A DNA stretch of 21,731 bases from Candidatus Dadabacteria bacterium (GTDB lineage: Bacteria > Desulfobacterota_D > UBA1144 > Nemesobacterales > UBA2774): assembly GCA_030632765.1 (NCBI GenBank), contig DAOVUC010000001.1:1-21731 (forward strand). The letters run 5' to 3'. The notes under the pieces are model-generated. The model was not told where the DNA came from. It saw only the letters and a program-made list of their open reading frames with translations, and did no database searches. The position numbers and the translations under genes were made by a program. Shown here one piece after another: positions 1 through 7,631 of this stretch; position 1 is the first letter of the stretch; every line of letters begins with the position of its first letter.

Positions 1-1
1 A

Positions 2-160
2 AAAGCCGACGCGATAGCAAGAGAAGCAAAAGCTCTGAAGAACAATCCCCAGCTGATACAGCTTCGTCTGGCAGAAAAATGGGACGGTACATTGCCTAGA
101 TTTACCGGAGGAGAAAGCATACCGCTTATAAATATCGACTCTGTGACGAAAGGGAAATAA
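2..160 (+). CDS. C-terminal end of an SPFH/band 7 (prohibitin-like) protein, 5' truncated by the window
   Basis: The frame is open from base 2 and stops at TAA 158-160, giving the last 52 residues of a larger protein. The tail has a run of alternating charged and small residues (ADAIAREAKALKNNP) followed by QLRLAEKWDGTLPRF. This is typical of the coiled-coil end of SPFH/prohibitin proteins, where a 'xxLRxxEKWDGxLP' segment closes the domain. Such proteins form membrane-associated oligomeric scaffolds, often working with membrane proteases. The N-terminal anchor and SPFH domain lie outside the window. The gene converges on gcvP with only 7 bp between the two stop codons and no visible terminator. 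Family assignment rests on this short tail, so it is probable rather than certain. Confidence 0.62.
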   Translation, partial: KADAIAREAKALKNNPQLIQLRLAEKWDGTLPRFTGGESIPLINIDSVTKGK

Positions 161-167
161 ATCTCTG

Positions 168-3095
168 TTATTTTGCCGGAATAAATAAAGGCAAGTCTTC
201 GTAAGATTCTACCGGGGGACAGGAACATACAAGGTTTCTGTCGCCATAGGGATTATCAATCCTGCCCACTGGCGGCCAGAATTTGTTTTCTTTTAAATAT
301 GGAAGAGGGTAGACGGCTTTCTTTCTTGAGTAGGGATGATTCCATTTATCACTCGCAATTTCTTTTGCTGTATGGGGAGCACATTTAAGAACATTATCTT
401 CGCGGTCCGCTGTTCCATCCGCAACTTCTTTCATCTCTTTGTATATATAATTTAGAGCCTCACAAAAGCGGTCTAATTCATCTTTTGCCTCACTCTCGGT
501 GGGCTCTATCATCATTGTTCCGGCAACCGGCCACGAGATAGTCGGGGCATGAAAACCGTAATCCATAAGCCTTTTTGCTACATCCTCAACCTCTATTCCA
601 GCCTCCTTTTTAAAAGTTCTTAAATCCAAAATGAATTCATGCGCAACCCTGCCGCTAGCTCCCGTATAAAGAACGCTATAAAATCTCTCTAACTTCGACT
701 TTAAATAATTGGCGTTTAATATCGCGTATTTAGTTGCATCAGTTACGCCCTCGTAACCCAGCAATCTAATATAAATATAAGACACGAGCATTATGCTTGA
801 GCTGCCCCACGGGGTAGCGGATACGGCGGAAATAGATTTTTCATCCCCTAGATCAACAACCGCGTGTCCCGGGAGATATGGGGCAAGGTGCTCCGCTACA
901 CAAATAGGACCCATTCCAGGACCTCCCCCTCCGTGTGGAATGCTGAACGTTTTGTGAAGATTAATATGGCAGACATCCGCACCTATCATTGAAGGACTTG
1001 TAAGACCTACTTGAGCGTTCATATTTGCGCCGTCCATATAAACCTGGCCGCCATTTTCATGAATAATCTCGCATATTTTTTGAATACCCGCCTCAAATAC
1101 TCCGTGAGTTGAAGGGTATGTAACCATTATTGCACAAAGCGTGTCTTTATATTGTTCAGCCCTTTCTCTTAAAGCTTCAATATCAATATTCCCCTGATCA
1201 TCACACTTAACGACAACGACTTTCATGCCGGCCATAGCGGCGCTTGCAGGATTGGTTCCGTGAGCGGAAGAGGGTATTAACACCACATCTCTATGTCCCT
1301 CGCCCTTGTCGGCATGATATGCCCTTATGACCATAAGGCCGGCATACTCCCCCTGAGCTCCGGAATTAGGCTGAAGGGAGACAGCCGGCAAACCGGTTAT
1401 TTCTGAAAGATAGCCCTCGAGTTCATTAAATATACGCTCATACCCCTTCGCTTGATCTTTAGGGACGAACGGGTGGAGCCTTGAGAACTCAGGCCAGGTA
1501 AGGGGCACCATCTCGGTAGTAGCGTTTAGCTTCATAGTACAAGAACCAAGAGGAATCATCGATGAAGTAAGAGAAAGATCCTTATTCTCAAGCCTTTTTA
1601 TATATCTAACCATCTTGGTTTCAGTATGGTATTTGTTATAAACCTGATGAGTAAGAAATTCACTTTTGCGAAGTAACTCTTTTGGAAGCCATAACTCCAG
1701 ATTATTTAGTGCATCATTAGTTATTTTTGTGTCATAATCCTTTCCATCCAGCTCTGCAAAAACTCTGATTATTTTTTGAATATCATCAACCTCAGTAGTT
1801 TCATCAAGCGATATGCCTACATATGTATCATCTATATATCTAAAATTGATTCCCTCTCTTTCAGCAATTGATTTCAAATCTTGACCCCTCTCACCAGAGG
1901 AATCTTTGAGGTCAATTTTTAAGGTGTCAAAATAATATTTATTAACTTGTTCGTAGCCCAATTTGGCCAGCCGCGTTTCAAGTAAGAGGGTTGATTTGTG
2001 AATTTTCTCTGCAATTGATTTCAATCCCTCGGGACCGTGGTACACAGCATACATTCCCGCCATAATAGCAAGGAGCGCCTGAGCAGTGCATATATTGGAA
2101 GTAGCTTTTTCCCGCCTAATGTGCTGCTCTCGTGTCTGCAGAGCCATCCTGTAAGCAGGATCACCCTTTGAGTCAATAGATACACCGATAATTCTTCCGG
2201 GAACCTGCCTTGCAAATTTTTCAAACGTGGCAAAATATGCGGCATGGGGCCCTCCGTAACCTTGAGGTACGCCAAAGCGTTGAGTAGAACCAACAACTGC
2301 ATCCGCGCCAAAATCCCCGGGCGGAGTAAGAAGGGTTAAACTAAGCAGGTCAGCAGCTACCGCAACTAATATTCCGGAGTCATGCGCGCTTTCTATAAAA
2401 TAGGAATAATCATCTACCTCACCCTCTCCACCAGGATATTGCAGTAGTGCTCCAAACACTTCATCATCAAAATCAAAGGTCTCATGGTCCCCGGTAATCA
2501 GATTAATACCCAATGGTTCTGCTCTCGTGCGGAGAAGATCGATTGTCTGAGGAAAACACCTCATTGAAACAAAAAAACTATTGGCATCTTTGCCTTTGAT
2601 TTTTTTATCTTTGACCCGGTGAAGCATTGTCATAACCTCAGCCGCTGCAGTGGCTTCATCTAAAAGAGAAGCATTGGCAATCTCCATTCCAGTCAGATCA
2701 CTTACCATCGTTTGAAAATTAATAAGCGCTTCAAGACGTCCTTGTGATATCTCAGCCTGATAGGGTGTGTACTGTGTATACCAGCCTGGATTTTCTAAGA
2801 TATTGCGTTGAATGACGCCAGGCGTGACACAGTCATAATAGCCCATGCCAATGTATGATTTATAAACTTTGTTTAGCTTTGCTGTGTCCTTTAATTCATT
2901 TAATAGTTCAAACTCACTAAGAGGATCCGGGAGGTCCAATGGACTTTTCATCCTTATTGATGAAGGGACAACACTATCAATCAGTTCATCAAGCGAACTT
3001 ACTCTAATTTGCTCCAGCATAGACTCCAATTCAGATTTATCCGGCCCTATATGTCTTGAAGCAAATAAACTATTTTTATCAAGTTCCTTATTCAT
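168..3095 (-). CDS. gcvP: Glycine dehydrogenase (decarboxylating), P-protein of the glycine cleavage system
   Basis: PLP enzyme that decarboxylates glycine and transfers the aminomethyl group to the lipoyl arm of GcvH; cytosolic. The 975-aa length matches the fused one-chain P-protein (the two-subunit GcvPA/GcvPB forms are about half as long each). The N-terminal half begins with the family signature FASRHIGPD near residue 12. The C-terminal half has the PLP-lysine motif [18 protein letters not shown], with Lys715 as the Schiff-base residue. The glycine-rich stretch [12 protein letters not shown] and the C-terminal [19 protein letters not shown] block are intact, so the gene looks functional. 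It is third after gcvT and gcvH but separated from gcvH by 136 bp with its own promoter. The start codon lies inside a tandem repeat and the nearest good Shine-Dalgarno (TAAGGA) is about 27 nt upstream, which is unusual. Confidence 0.98.
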   Translation of the reverse strand: MNKELDKNSLFASRHIGPDKSELESMLEQIRVSSLDELIDSVVPSSIRMKSPLDLPDPLSEFELLNELKDTAKLNKVYKSYIGMGYYDCVTPGVIQRNILENPGWYTQYTPYQAEISQGRLEALINFQTMVSDLTGMEIANASLLDEATAAAEVMTMLHRVKDKKIKGKDANSFFVSMRCFPQTIDLLRTRAEPLGINLITGDHETFDFDDEVFGALLQYPGGEGEVDDYSYFIESAHDSGILVAVAADLLSLTLLTPPGDFGADAVVGSTQRFGVPQGYGGPHAAYFATFEKFARQVPGRIIGVSIDSKGDPAYRMALQTREQHIRREKATSNICTAQALLAIMAGMYAVYHGPEGLKSIAEKIHKSTLLLETRLAKLGYEQVNKYYFDTLKIDLKDSSGERGQDLKSIAEREGINFRYIDDTYVGISLDETTEVDDIQKIIRVFAELDGKDYDTKITNDALNNLELWLPKELLRKSEFLTHQVYNKYHTETKMVRYIKRLENKDLSLTSSMIPLGSCTMKLNATTEMVPLTWPEFSRLHPFVPKDQAKGYERIFNELEGYLSEITGLPAVSLQPNSGAQGEYAGLMVIRAYHADKGEGHRDVVLIPSSAHGTNPASAAMAGMKVVVVKCDDQGNIDIEALRERAEQYKDTLCAIMVTYPSTHGVFEAGIQKICEIIHENGGQVYMDGANMNAQVGLTSPSMIGADVCHINLHKTFSIPHGGGGPGMGPICVAEHLAPYLPGHAVVDLGDEKSISAVSATPWGSSSIMLVSYIYIRLLGYEGVTDATKYAILNANYLKSKLERFYSVLYTGASGRVAHEFILDLRTFKKEAGIEVEDVAKRLMDYGFHAPTISWPVAGTMMIEPTESEAKDELDRFCEALNYIYKEMKEVADGTADREDNVLKCAPHTAKEIASDKWNHPYSRKKAVYPLPYLKENKFWPPVGRIDNPYGDRNLVCSCPPVESYEDLPLFIPAK

Positions 3096-3122
3096 GAGAT
3101 ATTTATGAGATATTCGTGAGAT
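3090..3122 (-). repeat. Three perfect-length 11-bp tandem repeats covering the gcvP start codon
   Basis: Read on the minus strand, the units are ATCTCACGAAT, ATCTCATAAAT and ATCTCATGAAT, back to back. The third unit holds the gcvP ATG; the first two carry ACG and ATA at the same place. A Shine-Dalgarno-like TAAGGA sits just before unit 1, at good spacing for a start in unit 1 but about two repeat lengths from the real ATG. Read from unit 2, the frame ATA-AAT-ATC-TCA-TGA would end overlapping the gcvP ATG. The repeat itself is directly visible; any regulatory role is inference. Confidence 0.85.
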
Positions 3123-3163
3123 CCTTAATTTTACGAAATTTTACTATGCGCAACTCAAAGGCA

Positions 3164-3193
3164 AATATAATAACATGAGTAGAATACTGTCAA
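3164..3193 (-). promoter_or_regulatory. Sigma-70-type promoter for gcvP inside the gcv cluster
   Basis: On the minus strand a perfect -35 TTGACA (3188-3193) is followed after 18 bp by TATATT (3164-3169), or after 17 bp by TTATAT. The predicted start near 3157 gives a leader of about 60 nt that includes the 11-bp repeats. This would let gcvP be transcribed separately from gcvTH. Sequence match only; no experimental support. Confidence 0.65.
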
Positions 3194-3231
3194 GCACATT
3201 TAAAAGAGATTAAGAAATTAGTGCGGAAGCT

Positions 3232-3627
3232 CTATCCTTCTATCTCTTTCTCAATAAAATCAGAATAGTCCTCGAAATTCATTAAATCGCCGAGCTCTCC
3301 GTGATCATATACTTTTACTTTGATCATCCACCCTTCACCATAGGGATCTGTGTTAATCAACTCGGGCGAATCAAGAAGGGCTTCGTTTACTTCCACAACA
3401 TCACCACTCACCGGAGCATAGAGATCAGAGACTGCTTTAGTTGACTCAACAGCGCCGAACGGGTCGCCTTTTGTAATTTCATCATCTTCGCTTGGAAGCT
3501 CAATATATACAATTTCACCAAGAGTATCTTGAGCATAATCAGTAATACCGATTATAAGCACGTCACCCTCTTCGTGAGCCCATTCGTGATCCTTGGTAAA
3601 TTTGAGCTCTTCAAGTACCTGTACCAT
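3232..3627 (-). CDS. gcvH: Glycine cleavage system H-protein (lipoyl carrier)
   Basis: Small carrier that shuttles the aminomethyl group from GcvP to GcvT and is then reoxidised by lipoamide dehydrogenase, which is not in this window. At 131 aa it has the usual length. The lipoyl-attachment motif ESTKA is present, with Lys64 as the modified residue. The N-terminal block KFTKDHEWAH and the DTLGEIVYIELP segment are typical of H-proteins. The start at 3627 has a strong Shine-Dalgarno (AAGGAG) 8 nt upstream, 16 bp after the gcvT stop, so it is very likely co-transcribed and translated with gcvT. Confidence 0.98.
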   Translation of the reverse strand: MVQVLEELKFTKDHEWAHEEGDVLIIGITDYAQDTLGEIVYIELPSEDDEITKGDPFGAVESTKAVSDLYAPVSGDVVEVNEALLDSPELINTDPYGEGWMIKVKVYDHGELGDLMNFEDYSDFIEKEIEG

Positions 3628-3643
3628 AATTCAATCTCCTTAA

Positions 3644-4726
3644 TTACTCCTTATTATAAAAAGGGATACTAACTACCTCAGCTTCCCTGAGGGTATCCCT
3701 AATTTGGATTTGTATCCTATCATCATTTTTGACACTACTACTTAAATAACTCAAGCCGATGGATTTTTCAAGACTTGGGGATAAAGTACCGCTTGTAACA
3801 TTACCAATAAAAGTGCCGTTTTTAAATATTTGATATCCTTGTCTTGAAATTCCCCGGTCTATCATTTGAAATCCTACTAGCTTTTGAGAAAGTCCTTCAT
3901 CCAAAGCCTTAGACAAGGCATCCTTGCCAATAAAGTTGTCAGTATCCATCTTCACATATCTGCCTAGCCCTGCCTGAAGAGGGTTAATATCCTCATCGAT
4001 CTCGTGCCCATAAAGAGAATATCCCATGTCAATTCTGAGCGTATCCCGGGCGGCAAGCCCGCAGGGTTTAATTCCATATTCTTTACCGGTTTCCATTAGA
4101 CTGTTCCATAGTAAGGCGGCCCCGTCCCATGGCAAGAAAACCTCAAACCCCTCTTCCCCCGTGTAGCCCGTCCTCGCAACTATTAAATCATTCCCATTGC
4201 ATTTGAATGTATCAAAACGAAATTTCTTTATATTATCCAAATCCGCGCCAATGCACGCACTCAGGATGGCTTGAGAGTCGGGACCCTGGATTGCAATCTG
4301 AGAGTACTCAGGGCTTCTGTCCAGAACTTCAACATCAAAATCACCGCTTTTGCTTTTAATCCACTCGTAATCTTTGTCACTATTAGAAGCATTCACGCAA
4401 ATTAAGAATAATTCATCAGAGAATTTATAGATTATTACGTCGTCAACAACTCCGCCTTTGTTATTGCAGAGAATCGTGTATTGAGCTTGCAGATTAGCAA
4501 CTTTACTTACATCGTTCGTTGTAATCCATTGGCAGAAACCGATCGCGTCTTTGCCCCTAACCTCAACCTCCCCCATGTGGCTGACATCAAACAGGCCCGC
4601 GGAGCGTCTAACTGCCAGGTGTTCCTGTCTTACGCCTTCGTACTGCACCGGCATGCTCCACCCGGCAAACTCCACCATCTTTGCCCCAAGCTCTTTATGA
4701 ATAGAATACAACGCGGTTTTTTTCAT
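3644..4726 (-). CDS. gcvT: Aminomethyltransferase, T-protein of the glycine cleavage system
   Basis: Transfers the methylene carbon from aminomethyl-lipoyl-GcvH to tetrahydrofolate, releasing ammonia. The 360-aa protein has the family hallmarks in order: N-terminal EFAGWSMPVQYEG (about residues 18-30), RRSAGLFDVSHMGEV (about 40-54), RTGYTGEEGFEVF in the folate-binding core, and GLAARDTLRIDMGYSLYGHEID. The C-terminal barrel ends with VTSGTLSPSLEKSIGLSY. It is the first gene of the gcv cluster, is divergent from def, and has a TTGACA-containing promoter candidate directly upstream. The gcvT-gcvH-gcvP order is common in bacteria. Confidence 0.98.
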   Translation of the reverse strand: MKKTALYSIHKELGAKMVEFAGWSMPVQYEGVRQEHLAVRRSAGLFDVSHMGEVEVRGKDAIGFCQWITTNDVSKVANLQAQYTILCNNKGGVVDDVIIYKFSDELFLICVNASNSDKDYEWIKSKSGDFDVEVLDRSPEYSQIAIQGPDSQAILSACIGADLDNIKKFRFDTFKCNGNDLIVARTGYTGEEGFEVFLPWDGAALLWNSLMETGKEYGIKPCGLAARDTLRIDMGYSLYGHEIDEDINPLQAGLGRYVKMDTDNFIGKDALSKALDEGLSQKLVGFQMIDRGISRQGYQIFKNGTFIGNVTSGTLSPSLEKSIGLSYLSSSVKNDDRIQIQIRDTLREAEVVSIPFYNKE

Positions 4727-4958
4727 AGTACACTCAATTGTTTAACGACTCAATAAGATATTGTCAACAATCAGGATCATATTTATTTGGGACGCGGAGT
4801 AACTATCCGGTCTTTGTGAACGAAGGGGATCATGAACCCGTACTTATAGTCTTTTAGTTAGACAGGCTGCAAAATTTTCGTATTATTGAGATTTTCTCAT
4901 AATTAATTGGTACATTATTATTAGTAAAAAACAGTATAGTATTTTACGAGCTCATATT
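4727..4958. other. Divergent intergenic region between gcvT and def
   Basis: 232 bp with no gene. On the def side, TATAGT (4935-4940) could be a -10 element with a start about 12 nt before the def ATG, but no convincing -35 is seen. A short inverted element (GGGGATCATGAACCC, about 4826-4840) could form a small hairpin. I looked for a glycine riboswitch in both orientations and did not recognise one. Confidence 0.5.
4739..4767 (-). promoter_or_regulatory. Possible promoter of gcvTH
   Basis: On the minus strand TTGACA (4762-4767) is followed after 17 bp by a weak -10, TAAACA (4739-4744). The transcript would begin only a few bases before the gcvT ATG. The -35 is perfect but the -10 is poor, so either an activator is needed or the true promoter is elsewhere. 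Confidence 0.4.
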
Positions 4959-5519
4959 ATGGGAAAAATTTTAGAGATCGCGGAGCTGGGTCACCCCGTA
5001 TTAAGAGAAAGGGCATCTGAGATAGAAAACTTGGGAGATCAAGAGATTCAGAATTTTATCGATGATTTAATCGCAACCGCTATTGACTCAAACGGAGTTG
5101 GAATCGCGGCGCCGCAGGTATTCGAGCCCAAGCGGATTTTCATTATTTCCTCACGGCCCAACGTGCGCTATCCCAATGCTCCTGAAATGGGTCCAACCGC
5201 TTTAATTAACCCCGAAATAATCTCTTTCTCCGAAGAAAAAGAAAAGGATTGGGAGGGCTGCTTAAGCATTCCCGGAATTAGGGGGCTTGTTCCCCGCCAT
5301 AAACTAATAAAAGTAAAATACCTTACTAGAGATGGAAAAGAGGTCGAAGGTGAATTCTCTGATTTTATCGCAAGAATTTTCCAGCACGAGCTTGATCATT
5401 TAAACGGAATCGTGTTTTTGGACAGAATGGACTCCAATAAGGAGCTGGTTACGGAAAAAGAGTATCAAAGATTAATATCTAAAGCCATGGAGGAAATGGA
5501 CCTTGAAAACGAAGGCTGA
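4959..5519 (+). CDS. def: Peptide deformylase
   Basis: Metalloenzyme that removes the formyl group from the initiator methionine of new proteins in the cytosol. The 186-aa protein has all three family motifs: GVGIAAPQ (46-53), EGCLS with the metal-binding Cys101, and QHELDHLNG with His143 and His147 as metal ligands and the catalytic Glu between them. The start has only a weak Shine-Dalgarno (ACGAG). The 3' end overlaps the next gene by 17 bp if the TTG start of that gene is used. def is often next to fmt; here it leads a run of exported or unknown proteins instead. Confidence 0.97.
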   Translation: MGKILEIAELGHPVLRERASEIENLGDQEIQNFIDDLIATAIDSNGVGIAAPQVFEPKRIFIISSRPNVRYPNAPEMGPTALINPEIISFSEEKEKDWEGCLSIPGIRGLVPRHKLIKVKYLTRDGKEVEGEFSDFIARIFQHELDHLNGIVFLDRMDSNKELVTEKEYQRLISKAMEEMDLENEG

Positions 5520-6297
5520 GATGACTAATGCATTTAATCTGGCCACGATAATATTAGCAATTATGATTATAACATTTCACTCACATAGTAATGCTGATCA
5601 GGAAGTCCCAAATGACTCAATATTTCAAGCTTCATTATTTGAAGCGCTCGTGGAAGGGGTCTATGAAGGAGATTTAACTTATGGAGAGCTTAAAAAGCAC
5701 GGTGACTTTGGACTAGGAACATTTAACCGTTTAGACGGTGAGATGGTCGCAGTAGACGGTGTGTTCTATAAGATAGATTCCGAAGGGGAAGTATCAATAG
5801 CTGAGGATTCCATGAAATCCCCCTTCGCAATTGTTACATTCTTTGATTCCAATGAAAAACTTGTTCCGGGCATGAAACTTAACTGCGAGGAACTTAAGAA
5901 ATACATAGAAGACGCTCTTCCTATCAAAAATATCTTTTACGCAATCAAGGTAAGTGGTGAATTTGAACATATGAAAACAAGAAGCGTACACGCGCAGGAA
6001 AAACCTTACCCGCCCATAAGCGAAGCTGTGAAAGAGCAATCCGAATTCGATCTGAACAATCTCAAAGGCACTATAGTAGGTTACTGGCTGCCTTTATACA
6101 TAGGGGGTATGAGCCAATCCGGATTCCATTTTCATTTCATATCCGATGATAAAAAATCTGGCGGACATGTGCTTGAATGTAAGACTAAGAATATCGTAAT
6201 CGATATAGATCACATAAGAGACTTTCAGATAGATCTCTCGGACACTGAAGAATTTAATAATTCAGATTTGGAAAAAGAACCCGGGAAAGGAAAATAG
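5503..6297 (+). CDS. Alpha-acetolactate decarboxylase with an export signal
   Basis: Converts 2-acetolactate to acetoin. Family features are LTYGELKKHGDFGLGTFN (about 58-75), LDGEMVAVDGVFY with the likely active-site Glu80, and the zinc site GFHFHFISDDKKSGGHV, giving His209, His211 and His222 with the 2- and 11-residue spacing of the family. The N-terminus has a hydrophobic stretch ending at SNA (cleavage likely after Ala31), so the enzyme is probably periplasmic or secreted. Start choice: TTG 5503 has GGAGG 9 nt upstream and gives a Lys-containing n-region. ATG 5521 also has GAAGG nearby but leaves a signal peptide without basic residues, so I prefer TTG. Known secreted homologues exist (Brevibacillus type). 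No acetolactate synthase is nearby, so the substrate source is unclear. Often named budA/alsD/aldB; I leave the symbol open. Confidence 0.9.
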   Translation: MKTKAEMTNAFNLATIILAIMIITFHSHSNADQEVPNDSIFQASLFEALVEGVYEGDLTYGELKKHGDFGLGTFNRLDGEMVAVDGVFYKIDSEGEVSIAEDSMKSPFAIVTFFDSNEKLVPGMKLNCEELKKYIEDALPIKNIFYAIKVSGEFEHMKTRSVHAQEKPYPPISEAVKEQSEFDLNNLKGTIVGYWLPLYIGGMSQSGFHFHFISDDKKSGGHVLECKTKNIVIDIDHIRDFQIDLSDTEEFNNSDLEKEPGKGK

Positions 6298-6305
6298 GGG
6301 ATATT

Positions 6306-7139
6306 ATGAAAAATAGTATATCAACTTTTTTTGTCTTAGTCTTTGTAGGATTAGTTCTAGGTAATACAGATTTAGCATATTCAGAATCTGAAAATTTAAC
6401 ACTAGCTCAAGGCAAATGGATAGACCTGACGCACGACTTTTCATCGGAGACTGTGTATTGGCCAACGGCTGAAGGTTTTAAACTGGAGAGGGTTTTTGAG
6501 GGCATCACAGATAAGGGTTATTTCTACGATGCTAACAATTATTCAGCTGCGGAACATGGCGGCACTCACATAGACTCTCCTATCCACTTTGCCGAAGGAA
6601 AACAGACTGTAGATGAAATACCTCTCGAAAAATTAATAGGTCCGGCAATAGTAATAGATGTGACTCAAAAGGCGATAGCTGACCCCGATTATCAGATTGG
6701 GGTTAAAGACTTCACTGATTGGGAAGCTAGAAACGGCCGGATCGAAGATGGCTCAATCGTTCTCTTAAATACTGGCTACGCTAAGTACTGGCCCGACAGG
6801 GTAAAATATATGGGTACGGATAACAGAGGCAGTGAAGCCGTAGGAGATCTTCATTTTCCCGGACTAGACCCTCAAGCGGCAAAATGGCTTGTAGAAAAAC
6901 GTAATATAAACGCGATCGGACTAGACACCCCAAGCATAGACTTTGGGCAGTCTCAGTTATTTGAAAGTCACCGAATTCTATTTAAAGAAAATATCCCGGC
7001 ATTCGAAAATGTAGCTAATTTGGATAAACTGCCGGCTAAAGGGGCAATAATAATTGCTTTACCCATGAAAATTAAAGGCGGCAGCGGTGGACCCCTTAGA
7101 ATCATTGCGATGCTTCCGGAAGAAAATGATAAGGAGTGA
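6306..7139 (+). CDS. Cyclase-family (kynurenine formamidase-like) metal hydrolase, exported
   Basis: PF04199-type hydrolase. The metal-binding signature HGGTHIDSPIHF (residues 84-95) supplies His84, His88, Asp90 and His94. WIDLTHDFSSETVYWP near residue 38 and the late IGLDTPSIDFG block also fit the family. Members include KynB-like formamidases, isatin hydrolase and polyketide cyclase-like proteins, so the substrate cannot be assigned. Residues 1-25 form a signal peptide (basic start, hydrophobic core, cut near AYS), placing it outside the cytosol like its neighbour. The start at 6306 follows ATAGGGG. It begins 8 bp after the acetolactate decarboxylase and is followed at once by the next gene, so an operon is very likely. 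Confidence 0.88.
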   Translation: MKNSISTFFVLVFVGLVLGNTDLAYSESENLTLAQGKWIDLTHDFSSETVYWPTAEGFKLERVFEGITDKGYFYDANNYSAAEHGGTHIDSPIHFAEGKQTVDEIPLEKLIGPAIVIDVTQKAIADPDYQIGVKDFTDWEARNGRIEDGSIVLLNTGYAKYWPDRVKYMGTDNRGSEAVGDLHFPGLDPQAAKWLVEKRNINAIGLDTPSIDFGQSQLFESHRILFKENIPAFENVANLDKLPAKGAIIIALPMKIKGGSGGPLRIIAMLPEENDKE

Positions 7140-7141
7140 GT

Positions 7142-7516
7142 ATGAGCCAAGAAAAACCCAGGAATAAACAAAAAAACATTTCCGATATTGCCAAAGAAGC
7201 CGGGCTTTTAATACCAGTATTTGTAACCTCTTCAGTTTGGGATAATTGGATTACACCTGATCAAAAGAGCATAGAAGAAGGGGACGACGAGAAAACCAGA
7301 GCCACCAATGTCATCAATAAGTTCTTATATTTCATGAGGGTCCACCGTCAGACAAACAGGTCTAATTTAATTTATTTTCCGGTACTTCTTAAAAAGGATG
7401 GAAAAGAAGAGGATGTTCAGCTTATGTCTCACTTAGGTCCTCTTGACGAAGAAGATAACCGGCCATGTATTACTATTATGACCCCTGAGGAATATGAATC
7501 AGAGTCGGCTCATTAA
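7142..7516 (+). CDS. Small DUF6573-like protein of unknown function
   Basis: 124-aa soluble protein. The pattern DIAKEAGLLIPVFVTSSVW near the N-terminus, WITPDQ, a central helix with MRVHRQTN, and the closing PCITIMTPEEYE resemble the DUF6573 proteins best known from plasmids and other accessory DNA; the match is from memory and moderate. I chose ATG 7142 because AAGGAG (7131-7136) sits 5 nt before it; a GTG at 7136 would lie inside that Shine-Dalgarno. It is two bases beyond the cyclase stop, so co-translation is likely. No signal peptide, so unlike its two upstream neighbours it should be cytosolic. No function is assigned. Confidence 0.75.
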   Translation: MSQEKPRNKQKNISDIAKEAGLLIPVFVTSSVWDNWITPDQKSIEEGDDEKTRATNVINKFLYFMRVHRQTNRSNLIYFPVLLKKDGKEEDVQLMSHLGPLDEEDNRPCITIMTPEEYESESAH

Positions 7517-7605
7517 ATATTTTTTCTCTTATCTTATAAAAGTATTTTGCAGAAATTCAGGCCCCCTATCTCCAACTTAACGGCAAATAAATCATGGAAA
7601 TAATG

Positions 7606-7611
7606 TATAAT
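7606..7611 (+). promoter_or_regulatory. Perfect -10 box (TATAAT) before the cysteine desulfurase
   Basis: TATAAT at 7606-7611 would place a transcription start near 7618, about 14 nt before the ATG. No good -35 is visible at 16-18 bp, so the promoter is weak or activator dependent. The preceding 90 bp hold no gene, consistent with a new transcription unit. Confidence 0.4.
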
Positions 7612-7631
7612 AATTTTATTAGGGTTTGGTT

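Noticed and set aside
4826..4840. GGGTTCATGATCCC on the minus strand as a tRNA T-arm
   Set aside because: Loop length is wrong and no acceptor, D-arm or anticodon arm can be built around it.
4727..4958. Glycine riboswitch before gcvT
   Set aside because: The place is right and CGAAGGGG appears on the plus strand, but the paired aptamer core motifs are not present in either orientation.
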